The position numbers and the translations under genes are program-made. A stretch of DNA of 64,000 nt, taken from assembly GCF_000027005.1 (NCBI RefSeq), contig NC_012963.1:1612001-1676000 (forward strand). The letters run 5' to 3'. The DNA comes from Komagataella phaffii GS115 (Eukaryota > Ascomycota > Pichiomycetes > Pichiales > Pichiaceae). Numbering within the stretch: position 1 is the first letter of the stretch; every line of letters begins with the position of its first letter. Positions 1 to 8,831 of this stretch are shown piece by piece. Under the pieces are notes generated by a model. It saw only the letters and a program-made list of their open reading frames with translations. It was not told the DNA's origin and did no database searches.

Positions 1-752
1 ATAGCAACAGGTTTGCTTCCCAATTCCGTCGGTTGTTATCGATCCAAACTGCATCCACACCGAATGACAACGCTCTAAAGTTTATCACAAAAGGCGTTCG
101 TCTTTTACCACCCCATATTCAGAAGTCAACTATAGAAATAGATGATTTGGCCTCGGCCACAGAGAAGTCTCCCCTGGCTCTCCAATTGTTTAAAGTACCG
201 GGCGTTAAGAGCATCCTCATAGGAGATGATTTCATCACGGTCAATAAGGTGGACGAAAAACTTAGTAATAGTGATCATTCAAGATGGCAGTTTTTAAAGC
301 CCCAGATTATAAATGTGATAGACCGGAGCTTGAGTAAAAGTTCTGAAAAGAAAGTGAATGTCTTAACGCCGCAGTTTCTTGAGAACATTTCCAATGTACA
401 CCACGACGATTACATCGTGAGCCAAGAACCGTTAGACACAGATGATGATGTAACATATGAAATCAAAGAACTAATAAATACAAGGATAAGACCGGCAATT
501 CAGGATGATGGAGGTGATGTGCAATTCCGTAGATTTGATCCTGATGCGGGGATTGTCTACATCAAGTTGAAGGGAGCTTGCAAGTCATGTTCTCTAAGCG
601 AGGACACTCTAAAGCATGGAATTGAGTCAATGTTGCAACACTACGTGGAAGAAGTCAAAGAAGTGAAGGCTATTTTGGATCCTGAAGAAGAGATCAGCCT
701 GAAGGAATTTGAGAAGTTGGAGAAGAAACTAATGAGCCGCAGTACTGTGTAA
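1..752 (+). CDS. NFU1: NifU-like Fe-S cluster scaffold/transfer protein, mitochondrial (5' partial)
   Basis: This is a mitochondrial Nfu-type protein that passes Fe-S clusters to late client enzymes. The frame is open from base 3 and there is no ATG before the conserved region, so the true start lies before the window. The first visible residues (SNRFASQFRRLLS) are Arg/Ser-rich and look like the end of a mitochondrial presequence. An N-terminal Nfu domain follows (KFITKGVRLLP, then GVKSILIGDDFITVNK). The C-terminal NifU domain contains DDGGDVQFRRFD and the cluster-binding CKSCSLS (CxxC) motif, followed by GIESMLQHYVEEV. About 250 residues are visible, close to the usual yeast length, so little is missing. 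It lies tail to tail with the pterin dehydratase gene (42 bases between the stops). The family call is secure from the CxxC context; only the 5' end is uncertain. Confidence 0.93.
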   Translation, partial: SNRFASQFRRLLSIQTASTPNDNALKFITKGVRLLPPHIQKSTIEIDDLASATEKSPLALQLFKVPGVKSILIGDDFITVNKVDEKLSNSDHSRWQFLKPQIINVIDRSLSKSSEKKVNVLTPQFLENISNVHHDDYIVSQEPLDTDDDVTYEIKELINTRIRPAIQDDGGDVQFRRFDPDAGIVYIKLKGACKSCSLSEDTLKHGIESMLQHYVEEVKEVKAILDPEEEISLKEFEKLEKKLMSRSTV

Positions 753-794
753 GTTGTAGCTCCACACAACATACCTATAATATTATACCTTACT

Positions 795-1076
795 TTACTC
801 AGCCACATATTTATCTATTCTCTTCGCTAGCCTTGTGTCCAATTCAGTAATACCATTCTCATCGTGAGTGGTTAAGTAAATATCGACATCAGTGTAGCAG
901 TTGATGATCTTCGGGTGATGTTTCATCAAATGTGATCGCATAGCCAATTTAGTGAGAAACCCCCACGTATCTTCGAATGATTGAAATTTGAGTGTCCTGT
1001 GAAGTTGGTTGTCAATAATTTTCCATTTCGGAAGAGCTTGGGGGAGGGTTCTAAGTTGAGATGGAGTTAGTTTCAT
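795..1076 (-). CDS. Pterin-4-alpha-carbinolamine dehydratase-like protein
   Basis: This 93-residue protein belongs to the PCD/DCoH family, which dehydrates 4a-hydroxy-tetrahydropterin. The family hallmark is present: MKHHPKIINCYTDVDIYLTTHD with the paired histidines and a downstream Asp, followed by GITELDTRLAKRID, which matches the usual 'T..D..LA..ID' end. The length fits a single-domain PCD (about 95-105 residues), and the ATG at 1076 leaves a complete N-terminus. S. cerevisiae has a comparable small mitochondrial protein (YHL018W), but no clear targeting sequence is visible here. Yeasts do not hydroxylate phenylalanine, so the physiological substrate is unclear. A small ORF of doubtful status lies just upstream on the same strand. 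Confidence 0.85.
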   Translation of the reverse strand: MKLTPSQLRTLPQALPKWKIIDNQLHRTLKFQSFEDTWGFLTKLAMRSHLMKHHPKIINCYTDVDIYLTTHDENGITELDTRLAKRIDKYVAE

Positions 1077-1119
1077 GTTGTGAGGTTACTTTCATAAAAA
1101 CATGAGAGTTTAGCTTATG

Positions 1120-1362
1120 TCAGCCTACATCATTTAAGTTACAGTCTGCACGTCTCCAGCAGAACCTGACATGCGGTACCTGTCCTCTGGTGCAATCAAC
1201 AGGCTTAATGTCAAGACCTAATTTGTCAGCAGGTTCTTTAATAACGAATGCCGATTCGTAAAGTACATTATCTACTAGTACCTCGCCAAAGACCTTGCGA
1301 GCTTCTGCCATGAGAGCTATTCTTCCACCCTCGATCCTTCTAACTACTTCTCTTTCCTTCAC
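1120..1362 (-). CDS. Small hypothetical ORF, possible exon or chance reading frame
   Basis: I do not recognise this 80-codon frame. It begins at a GTG, and the first in-frame ATG is at 1311, giving 63 residues (MAEARKVFGEVLVDNVLYES...). Its composition looks protein-like, with a Cys/Trp-rich C-terminus (VRFCWRRADC). Upstream the frame stays open to a TAG that is the end of CAAAGTTTAG, which resembles a 3' splice site, so this could be a second exon. However, I find no good branch point or donor in the overlapping 5' end of the adaptin gene. It occupies most of the 322-base region between the dehydratase gene and the divergent adaptin gene. It may be real or chance; the confidence is low. Confidence 0.25.
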   Translation of the reverse strand: MKEREVVRRIEGGRIALMAEARKVFGEVLVDNVLYESAFVIKEPADKLGLDIKPVDCTRGQVPHVRFCWRRADCNLNDVG

Positions 1363-1398
1363 ATTATCAAAAATATCCTTCTAAACTTTGTTTGATAA

Positions 1399-3096
1399 AT
1401 GGCTTCGGCTATATACATCCTTGATATATGGCACAACCTGCTGATATCAAGGAAATACAAACAGGACTTAGACGACTCATTGATATTGTCGAACTATGTC
1501 TCTCAAAAAAAATCTCAACCTATTTTTCATTATCAAGGTTGCAACTACATTTCCTACCAAGCAGATGATATCATCATATTGATGGTCTCTTTCTCAAACA
1601 TTAATTGCGTTTCCAATCTGTATTTTTGCCACCAGTTTGCCAATGCGTTAAAGGAATATTTGGATGGTCGACCGCTGGACGATTCCAGTATTAGAGAGAA
1701 TTTCGTACTTGTGTACCAGTTGTTTGACGAAACTTTCGATTTTGGAATACCGCAACTTACCGATTTTAATATACTGCGTGAATATATCAAGCTTTCAGAT
1801 CAAGATTCTGACTCGGAAACATCAAATATTGATTCAAAATCGAAATCTTCCCAAAAAATTGACACCACAAATTCAAACTTGTTGAACACCAGTATCTCCA
1901 GAACTGCTACTACCAATTTATCTTGGAGGCCAAAAGGCATATTCTATCCCAAGAACGAGTTTTTTGTTAATTTGGTTGAATCACTGAATTTGCTTTATCT
2001 TCTAGAGACTAAGAAGCTTCAACGAAACTTTATCAGTGGCCAAGTGACTTGCCAATGTTACCTTAGCGGAATGCCCCGTTTGATTATTGCCCTGAACGTA
2101 GCTAAGGATGACAGTTTGTTTGACAATGTTAACTACCATCAATGCATAAATTCTGAAGAGCAAGATTCTAAACAAAGTAAAGTAATCACTTTTACCCCCC
2201 CAGATGGAAAATTCACCCTTTTCACATATCAAATCCTTCAAAGGTCTCTACATCTCAAACCATTGGTTCTAGTTGACCCCATTTACAAACTTTTTTGCAA
2301 AAAAAATACATATCGGCTGCGCATAACTGCATCACTTACCACTCACTTCAAGCGAAATCTCTCTCTCAATGACTTAAAAATATGTATACCGATAATCATC
2401 AATCAAACGAAATCACAACTAAGCTCTTTATCAACACAATTGCTAGTTGATTATAACATTCCTCCCAAGTTTAAATGTAAATTAGGGAATGCCAAAGTCA
2501 ACTTGGAGACCAACTGCATAATATGGGAGATTCATGCTCTTCCAGGAAACGTTACAAATAACCCGAACGTGGATGATTTCAAACTCACGTGTGAATTTCA
2601 GTTAATAGACAGACACTCATTACTAGGACAACTACACGAACTTTCTTCGGTTGACAAACAAAATCAAAATTCCATTTACTACCTTTCGATCCAAACAGAA
2701 GAGAAACGTCTGAATGACAGTTTGGACGAGGATACAGAAATTCCAGATCTAAGAAACCCAAGTGCTTTGATTAGTCTCTCCTTTCAACTGCCGTTAATGG
2801 CTTACTCAGGGATCATGGTTGAGTACCTTACGATAACGGAGGATCAATTCCCATATCAGACATTTCCTTGGGTAAAATACCTTACCAAAACGGACAATTA
2901 CCATCTCAAACTTGGTCAGAATAACTTTATCAATAACATAAATGATGAGGATCTTACAAGGGCCAGCGAAGAGCCTGGTTCCTCAACTAATGTCGCTGCA
3001 GTGGATACTTCTAATGACCAGCTCAATCAAGGGCCCCCAGCTACAGCTTCCCCGTCACAAAGGAAGTACAGTTTTGATGAATACCACATTGGCTAA
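1399..3096 (+). CDS. APM2: Clathrin-adaptor medium (mu) chain, AP-1 type, Apm2-like
   Basis: This is a mu subunit of a clathrin adaptor complex, which selects tyrosine- or lysine-based cargo at the trans-Golgi/endosome. The N-terminus MASAIYILD...LISRKY is the longin-like fold of AP-1 mu chains. SSIRENFVLVYQLFDETFDFGIPQ (residues about 95-120) is the family signature. The mu-homology domain opens at about residue 175 with WRPKGIFYPKNEFFVNLVE and ends near PWVKYLTKTDNYHLKL. At 565 residues it is longer than a canonical mu1 (about 475). The extra length is a Ser/Asp/Asn-rich linker around residues 130-165, insertions in the homology domain, and a polar tail of about 55 residues after the usual end. 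Divergence and length point to the Apm2 paralogue rather than Apm1 or Apm4; that choice is inference. Confidence 0.78.
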   Translation: MASAIYILDIWHNLLISRKYKQDLDDSLILSNYVSQKKSQPIFHYQGCNYISYQADDIIILMVSFSNINCVSNLYFCHQFANALKEYLDGRPLDDSSIRENFVLVYQLFDETFDFGIPQLTDFNILREYIKLSDQDSDSETSNIDSKSKSSQKIDTTNSNLLNTSISRTATTNLSWRPKGIFYPKNEFFVNLVESLNLLYLLETKKLQRNFISGQVTCQCYLSGMPRLIIALNVAKDDSLFDNVNYHQCINSEEQDSKQSKVITFTPPDGKFTLFTYQILQRSLHLKPLVLVDPIYKLFCKKNTYRLRITASLTTHFKRNLSLNDLKICIPIIINQTKSQLSSLSTQLLVDYNIPPKFKCKLGNAKVNLETNCIIWEIHALPGNVTNNPNVDDFKLTCEFQLIDRHSLLGQLHELSSVDKQNQNSIYYLSIQTEEKRLNDSLDEDTEIPDLRNPSALISLSFQLPLMAYSGIMVEYLTITEDQFPYQTFPWVKYLTKTDNYHLKLGQNNFINNINDEDLTRASEEPGSSTNVAAVDTSNDQLNQGPPATASPSQRKYSFDEYHIG

Positions 3097-3195
3097 TACA
3101 AACATATACCTTATCTTATACATGCATCTTCAACTAGGACAGATAGCACCTAAAGCTTAGCTTTGATTAAGCACACCCAGTGCCGCAGTGTAGAC

Positions 3196-3203
3196 TTCTA
3201 GAA
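3196..3203. promoter_or_regulatory. Candidate heat-shock element upstream of SGT2
   Basis: TTCTAGAA is a perfect tail-to-tail pair of Hsf1 half-sites (TTCnnGAA), 85 bases before the SGT2 start. Only two full half-sites are visible, so it is a minimal element. Its position in front of a chaperone-associated gene makes Hsf1 control plausible but not shown. Confidence 0.4.
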
Positions 3204-3287
3204 GGATCTCTCGCTCTTTCAGTCGCGCCCCTCAGCATCTCAAGTTTCAGTGAACCTCATTATACTCTCCCCCCTAAGTAATCTTCG

Positions 3288-4343
3288 ATGAGTGCCACCA
3301 ATAAAGAAGTAGTCCAAGCAATCATCAGCTTTCTGAAAAGCTCCTCCAAAGACGGTTCTGTGTCCGAAGACTATGTTGAGTCAGTCGATATGGCTATAGA
3401 TTGCATCGCGGATGCATTCGAAGTCGATAAAGACGTTGAGAGTGCTGTTAAAGCCAAGTTCGGTAACAAGACATTGAATGAACTTCTTGGGGCATCCTCG
3501 GCATCATCACAACAAGTTCCCATTCATATCCCTAAGGAAGATGAAGAATTAAAACAAAGGGCTGAAGCTTTCAAGCTGGAGGGAAACAAAGCGATGAGCG
3601 CTAGAGATTTTGAAACTGCAGTGGCAAAGTACACTTCTGCCATAGAGTTGATTCCAACTAATAGTGTTTACCTTTCAAACAGAGCTGCTGCCTACTCTTC
3701 TTTAGGAAAACATGAATCTGCTATTGAAGATGCTCAAAAATCTGTTGATTCGGATCCCTCGTATGTTAAGGCCTATTCCAGATTGGGACTTGCCAAATAT
3801 GTTACTGGAGACATCAAAGGATCTGTGGAAGCGTACAAGAAGGGTTTAGATCTTGAAGGCGAGAATGCTAGTGAGACAATGAAGAAAGGTTACAATACGG
3901 CCAAGCAGAAACTCAGCGAACAGATCGCCAATCAACTTCAATCTACTAATACTAAAGGTGGAGATACTGAAGAGTCCACTACTAAGGCCTCCAATGAATC
4001 TACGGGACCCGGTTCTGGAGGGTTACCTGATTTGTCCTCTTTGTTAGGGGGAGCTGGGGGAGCCGGAGGTCTAGCTGGTCTGATGAATAACCCTCAACTC
4101 ATGCAAGCTGCTCAAAGTTTAATGCAGAACCCTTCTGCTCTGCAAGGACTTATGAGTGATCCTTCCATTAGGCAAATGGCAGAGAAGTTTGGTTTGGGTG
4201 GGGGCTCAGCTCCCAAAGCTGATGGTGAAGGTAGTGCTGATGGTGAAGACTCCGGTTCAGGTCCAAATTTGAACGACTTGATGAACAATCCAATGTTGCA
4301 GAATCTTGCCAGCCAGTTCATGGGCGGTGATAAGAAGCCTTAA
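3288..4343 (+). CDS. SGT2: Small glutamine-rich TPR co-chaperone, GET pathway
   Basis: Sgt2 captures tail-anchored membrane proteins from the ribosome/Hsp70 and hands them to the Get4-Get5-Get3 machinery in the cytosol. The order of domains is diagnostic. There is an N-terminal dimerisation helix bundle (residues 1-75, SFLKSSSKDGSVSEDYVESV...). Three TPR repeats follow (about 90-200: AFKLEGNKAMSARDFETAV, YLSNRAAAYSSLGKHESAI, VKAYSRLGLAKY). After a Ser/Gly-rich linker comes a Met/Gln/Asn-rich client-binding region (about 260-345) with repeats of the type NNPQLMQAAQSLMQNP and DLMNNPMLQNLASQF. The length of 351 matches the fungal family. It converges on VRL1, with the two stops 36 bases apart. 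A heat-shock half-site pair sits in its promoter. Confidence 0.95.
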   Translation: MSATNKEVVQAIISFLKSSSKDGSVSEDYVESVDMAIDCIADAFEVDKDVESAVKAKFGNKTLNELLGASSASSQQVPIHIPKEDEELKQRAEAFKLEGNKAMSARDFETAVAKYTSAIELIPTNSVYLSNRAAAYSSLGKHESAIEDAQKSVDSDPSYVKAYSRLGLAKYVTGDIKGSVEAYKKGLDLEGENASETMKKGYNTAKQKLSEQIANQLQSTNTKGGDTEESTTKASNESTGPGSGGLPDLSSLLGGAGGAGGLAGLMNNPQLMQAAQSLMQNPSALQGLMSDPSIRQMAEKFGLGGGSAPKADGEGSADGEDSGSGPNLNDLMNNPMLQNLASQFMGGDKKP

Positions 4344-4379
4344 ATTTATAATCTTTCTCTAGTATTATAGTACAACAAT

Positions 4380-7300
4380 CTATCTACTCAGTAATGTCGC
4401 ATAGCTCAAATGTAGAAAGTGTAACTTTTCTGTAGATAATTGCCTGAACAGAAATTTGATGGTCTTTGACTTGTAGATGTTAAAATTATTCAATTCAACA
4501 GCTAACTCTTCATGGCTTTGTTTAATTTTGGTGTTCAGTAGCAATAGCTTTTGTTTTTGTGCCTTCAATTTCTCTAGTAACTTATATGTTCTTTCAACTC
4601 GCCTTTTCTCAAATAAATTATTCAAGAACCAATCATCTCCATCATCAAGTGGATTATCTGAGTACAGAAGCTTAGTAGCAATCTCCTCAATTAACGTACA
4701 CGCCATAAAATCTCGATCATTGAGTAACTGAATTGCCTCGTTGATCTTTGCTTCTAACGATTTAGATTTGGCAATTTTTATAAATTTCAAAAGCTCATCA
4801 TTTAGATTCATCAATAGTCCAAACATTTCCCACCACCTCTTAATACTATGATTTACTAATTCGTCAATGTTACTGATCATTTGGGACGTGCTCATTCTTA
4901 ACAAATATAGCTGATAAGTATAGAAAGAATTATCACCACCTCGCAACTGGGAGATGATCTCATCATTTATCTGCTGTAAATCTTGCAGAATTTCGTAGTC
5001 ATGAAATTTAAGCATATTTGCCTTCAGATAAGTGTATTCTTTTGATTTGATATTCACCAGTACTTGCATCTTGAAGAAATTGGTCAAAATATGCTCTTGA
5101 GCAACTAACTCGTTTCTGGAATAATCACAAAACATTTTAATGTTGGCAATCTCTTCTGGTTGCAAAGTCGAAGTTGAGTGCTTGATATGGTTCAATCTAA
5201 GTTCGTCCAAACTTTCATTACTGGACAAGAACTTCCATAGAACATCGTCGACTACTGTCGAATCATTTAGCAACAGTGAGCTACAAACCGAATTAACCTT
5301 AACGAACATAATATTGCACTTGAATTTTGTCAAAAACTTTTCATCTTGAGTATCAAAAAAGTGATCAAAGATCTTGTAGTTGAGAAACGAGTTCGGATTA
5401 TTTAGTTTAATGGAGCGTATTAGTAATTTGAATTCGTCAAAGGTTCTTGTAGAACTGTATACAGTTTCCTTATTATCCTGAACAACAATGGTCTTGAAGA
5501 ACAGGAACAATTTATCGTTGTGCCCAATCTTTATGCGTACCACCCCAAACTTGAACTTCTTATTATCAATAACATTGTAAGGCTGGTACCTTTCTAGAAA
5601 ATAAGAGTCCAATAGGTGCTCAATAACTGCATCCGTGCTTTTTGGTACAGGATTTTTCTTAACGTAGTCTAACGCCATTAGGTTATATTTTGTGCCATCA
5701 GTTTTTAAAAGGGACACCCTTTTATCTTCCAGGAGTACTTTTATATTTTCCAACCTATTGTATTTAACATACAGCATCAGAGGAGTAAGTCGTTCGCCAT
5801 TTAGGATGTTGACATCAATATTAATGCACCTATCCAAAATTAGTTGCAATCCTTTCCCAGATGTTACTATGTGCAGCAGGGTATTCCCTTTGTGGTCAAT
5901 ATGGTCATTAAGAGAAAACTTCTTGTTATGAAACTCGTACCATTGAAACACAATTTCTAGAACAAATACTACCAGTTCTTCATAATCAGGATGGTCATAA
6001 CTTCTCAACGTGATAAATAGAGGAGTCTGCAAGTTGATATCCCTTGCAGTCCAGTCAATAAATAGACCGAATTGGGAGAAAAGTCTAAATTGGCAATTGA
6101 GATAATGCCCAATATTTCTTTTCTTGGAATCAGTGATATTGAGATACAATGATTTCTCGTCATCTCCAAGTTGTTCAAAAATGGAACTTAGTTCATAGAT
6201 GATATTGTCATTTCCTGTATTTAGGGCAAGTGAAAAAAGTGTACTATTGTTCAGGGTTTTATCTTTAATCAGATCGTCCATAGTGAATATTCTGTCAAAT
6301 TGTATAATGCAATGAAATATTTGATAGTTGTTTGATATGATTGCCTGGGCTAGGAGGGATTCCCCTCTAGAATTTCTGCTCCAAATGAAGGAATCATGTG
6401 GTATTCTGTCTTCATTTTCCCACGGCTTCAATAAATTTTGTAGTTTGGTGGCATTTCTCAAATCTTCAGAGGAATCATTGAATTGCTGATGATTGAAATT
6501 TATATCCACCGAAGAGCGTTTGATAAGATCCCACGCTTTTTTGTTCTGTTGTGCCAACGATATTAAATGATTCCGGGTTGAGTGTTGATTTAAGTAATCC
6601 AAGACGCCCTCAAATGTGGAAATAACGTACGCAAGAAAGCCAATGTCATTCTCAGTATCGAAGTCGAATGAAAACTGCTTCACATATTGAAGGTGAACAG
6701 ACAAATTGGGTACCTTGCACCGTACTATAACCATTAATAGCAGGCCAACCAAGGTATCTGCATCTATTGAAATATTAGAAGATAATGCCTGGAAAGTGTC
6801 TATAAAGACCAAACATTTGTCTTTGGAGTTGTCTGTCAGAGTAAGTGTGCTGAACTTCTTGGATGCTTTTACAATATTCGATTCATAGATCGAGAGATTC
6901 TTTTCTAAGTATGGAATACCGACCTGAGTGATGGAGAGTGAATCTAATGACGAGTAGAGCGAGTTCAATGAGTCCATGGGTAACAGTTTCATTAAATGTG
7001 GGAACTCTTCTGGATATAACTTGGATTCTATGTAATTGAAAACACATTCATGTAGATTAATGGGATACTTTGTTAATATTTCGTCTATGTCAGATTGATT
7101 CAATTTTTCAAATATGTGAACCCCTCGTTGGATAAGATCATTGAATTCTTCAACCGAGTCTGCTATGTTGGTGGCGGACAGCTTGTAGTCTCTAAAAAGA
7201 GCCCGGTATTCCTCACTGACCTTATTGAAAACTAGAGGAAACTCCCTCAAAATGCTAACCAGATCAAAGCTTTCAGAAGGGTCTTTGTGGTTTTCTTTGT

Positions 7301-7796
7301 GCAACGACAACTGGTTCTCTCTTTCTCCGTAGTCCAGGAGTGGTTTCTCTAAAAAAACTACCAAAAACTCCATTCCAAACTCCATGTAGTCATTAAAGAC
7401 AGTAAATAATTCCTTATTAACTATTTTTATCCTTTGGTCGTAAGGGAATCCGTTCCCTGTTATGACATAGTCGCCTGAACTCCCTATCATGACTTCCTTC
7501 CCGTTGAGGGACTTGCAGGAGACTTGATGGTTTCCTTTGTTGGTCATGCTATTTAAGTCAATGATATGCGAACTAATAAACGAGTCACTATGGCATAAAT
7601 CGGTGTAAGTCAATTTTGAGTCGGACTGTATATTAGAGTACAAGGATATCGTCGAAGGTACCAACAAAGCGACTGAATCATTGTGTGTCGCTAAGTAGTT
7701 GATGACGCCGTGTAGTTTGGACTTTTGAGGGCGTGGATGATTATAAAGAGCATTCAAAAAAGGATTTAGCAACAAAGGCAAATGAGAAAGTGCCAT
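4380..7796 (-). CDS. VRL1: VARP-like VPS9-domain Rab5 GEF with ankyrin repeats and PX-like domain
   Basis: This 1138-residue protein matches the architecture of yeast Vrl1, the VPS9 subunit of the VINE sorting-nexin complex that activates Rab5-type GTPases and forms endosomal tubules. In order: a long N-terminal region; a VPS9 domain at about 230-400 (DKCLVFIDTFQAL, then ISIDADTLVGLLLMVIVRCK with the conserved Asp, then IGFLAYVISTFEGVLDYL); ankyrin repeats at about 475-740 (GNTLLHIVTSGKG, LTPLMLYVKYNRLENIKVLLED); a PX-like domain at about 775-880 (FKFGVVRIKIG...TFDEFKLLI); and a helical, BAR-like C-terminus. The computed frame opens at a GTG, and I place the start at the ATG at 7796. The gene is one uninterrupted frame, unlike the S. 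cerevisiae laboratory strain in which the locus is split by a frameshift. Confidence 0.85.
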   Translation of the reverse strand: MALSHLPLLLNPFLNALYNHPRPQKSKLHGVINYLATHNDSVALLVPSTISLYSNIQSDSKLTYTDLCHSDSFISSHIIDLNSMTNKGNHQVSCKSLNGKEVMIGSSGDYVITGNGFPYDQRIKIVNKELFTVFNDYMEFGMEFLVVFLEKPLLDYGERENQLSLHKENHKDPSESFDLVSILREFPLVFNKVSEEYRALFRDYKLSATNIADSVEEFNDLIQRGVHIFEKLNQSDIDEILTKYPINLHECVFNYIESKLYPEEFPHLMKLLPMDSLNSLYSSLDSLSITQVGIPYLEKNLSIYESNIVKASKKFSTLTLTDNSKDKCLVFIDTFQALSSNISIDADTLVGLLLMVIVRCKVPNLSVHLQYVKQFSFDFDTENDIGFLAYVISTFEGVLDYLNQHSTRNHLISLAQQNKKAWDLIKRSSVDINFNHQQFNDSSEDLRNATKLQNLLKPWENEDRIPHDSFIWSRNSRGESLLAQAIISNNYQIFHCIIQFDRIFTMDDLIKDKTLNNSTLFSLALNTGNDNIIYELSSIFEQLGDDEKSLYLNITDSKKRNIGHYLNCQFRLFSQFGLFIDWTARDINLQTPLFITLRSYDHPDYEELVVFVLEIVFQWYEFHNKKFSLNDHIDHKGNTLLHIVTSGKGLQLILDRCINIDVNILNGERLTPLMLYVKYNRLENIKVLLEDKRVSLLKTDGTKYNLMALDYVKKNPVPKSTDAVIEHLLDSYFLERYQPYNVIDNKKFKFGVVRIKIGHNDKLFLFFKTIVVQDNKETVYSSTRTFDEFKLLIRSIKLNNPNSFLNYKIFDHFFDTQDEKFLTKFKCNIMFVKVNSVCSSLLLNDSTVVDDVLWKFLSSNESLDELRLNHIKHSTSTLQPEEIANIKMFCDYSRNELVAQEHILTNFFKMQVLVNIKSKEYTYLKANMLKFHDYEILQDLQQINDEIISQLRGGDNSFYTYQLYLLRMSTSQMISNIDELVNHSIKRWWEMFGLLMNLNDELLKFIKIAKSKSLEAKINEAIQLLNDRDFMACTLIEEIATKLLYSDNPLDDGDDWFLNNLFEKRRVERTYKLLEKLKAQKQKLLLLNTKIKQSHEELAVELNNFNIYKSKTIKFLFRQLSTEKLHFLHLSYATLLSR

Positions 7797-7957
7797 GTTG
7801 AAACCATCCACTGACTAGAGGCGGTAGAAGGTCGAAATAATGGAGGGTCTGGTCTGTTCTTACGGGTTTGATAAGGAGGATAGGATGCTCATGTGGTGTA
7901 CGGAAGATGGGTAGATATCAAAAAAGTGTAAGACAGTGATGAAAAAAATCAAAAGAT

Positions 7958-8821
7958 ATGGCTAAGGGAAAGAACAAGAACCACGATGATGATAGACCTC
8001 GCAGCTCTAAAGGGTCCAACGGCCATAGTAAGGGCTCTAGAAAGGGGCATAATGAAGTGAAAAGGAGAGAGACGGCGAACTTTCCTGTCAAACTTGCTAT
8101 GTGGGACTTTGATCACTGTGATCCTAAAAGATGTAGCGGTAAAAAGCTTGAACGGTTAGGCCTGATCAAGAATTTACGGGTAGGAGTCAAATTTAACGGC
8201 ATTGTAGTCTCACCAAATGGGTCCGGTGTTGTTTGCCCTGACGACAGAGAAGTTGTTGAGGCTTATGGGGCGGCCGTTGTAGAATGTTCTTGGGCAAGAT
8301 TAGATGAGATACCTTTTGGTAAGATTGGAGGAAGACATGAAAGGTTATTACCATTTTTGATAGCTGCAAATCCTGTAAACTACGGAAGGCCGTGGAGATT
8401 GAACTGCGTAGAAGCTCTGGCCGCTTGTTTTGCAATAGTTGGTCATATAGATTGGGCAAAACAACTGTTGGAACATTTTTCCTGGGGACTAACATTCTTG
8501 GATATCAATGAGGAGCTTTTTGAATTGTATCAAGAATGCACAGATTCAGAGAGTGTAAAGAAAGCAGAGGAGGAATATTTAATAGAAGCAGAAAAGCAAA
8601 AGAGCGCAAAGAAAGATTTAACTTTGGATGATATACTGGAATTTGGTAATCAGAACAGACGAACACTGGAGGAAAAGGACAAAGATGATGCTGATGATGA
8701 TTATCAAGACGAAAAAGAAGAGGATAATGAAGAAAGAGATTTTGATGCAGAGCAGACTCACCTTACTATTGAAAAGAAACTAGATGCGCTTGGAAATGAG
8801 ATAGAGGACTTAGTCATATAG
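7958..8821 (+). CDS. TSR3: 18S rRNA aminocarboxypropyltransferase
   Basis: Tsr3 transfers the aminocarboxypropyl group of S-adenosylmethionine to the hypermodified pseudouridine of 18S rRNA late in cytoplasmic 40S maturation. The N-terminal 47 residues are basic and Ser/Gly-rich. The RLI-like N-domain begins at KLAMWDFDHCDPKRCSGKKL (about residue 46), and the catalytic SPOUT-like domain follows with DREVVEAYGAAVVECSWARL and GRHERLLPFLIAANPVNYG, both strongly conserved. The last 80 residues are acidic (DDADDDYQDEKEEDNEERD), as in other yeast Tsr3 proteins. The length of 287 is normal. It diverges from VRL1 with about 160 bases between the starts and converges on AIM24 with only 10 bases between the stops. 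Confidence 0.95.
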   Translation: MAKGKNKNHDDDRPRSSKGSNGHSKGSRKGHNEVKRRETANFPVKLAMWDFDHCDPKRCSGKKLERLGLIKNLRVGVKFNGIVVSPNGSGVVCPDDREVVEAYGAAVVECSWARLDEIPFGKIGGRHERLLPFLIAANPVNYGRPWRLNCVEALAACFAIVGHIDWAKQLLEHFSWGLTFLDINEELFELYQECTDSESVKKAEEEYLIEAEKQKSAKKDLTLDDILEFGNQNRRTLEEKDKDDADDDYQDEKEEDNEERDFDAEQTHLTIEKKLDALGNEIEDLVI

Positions 8822-8831
8822 CTGATAATTC

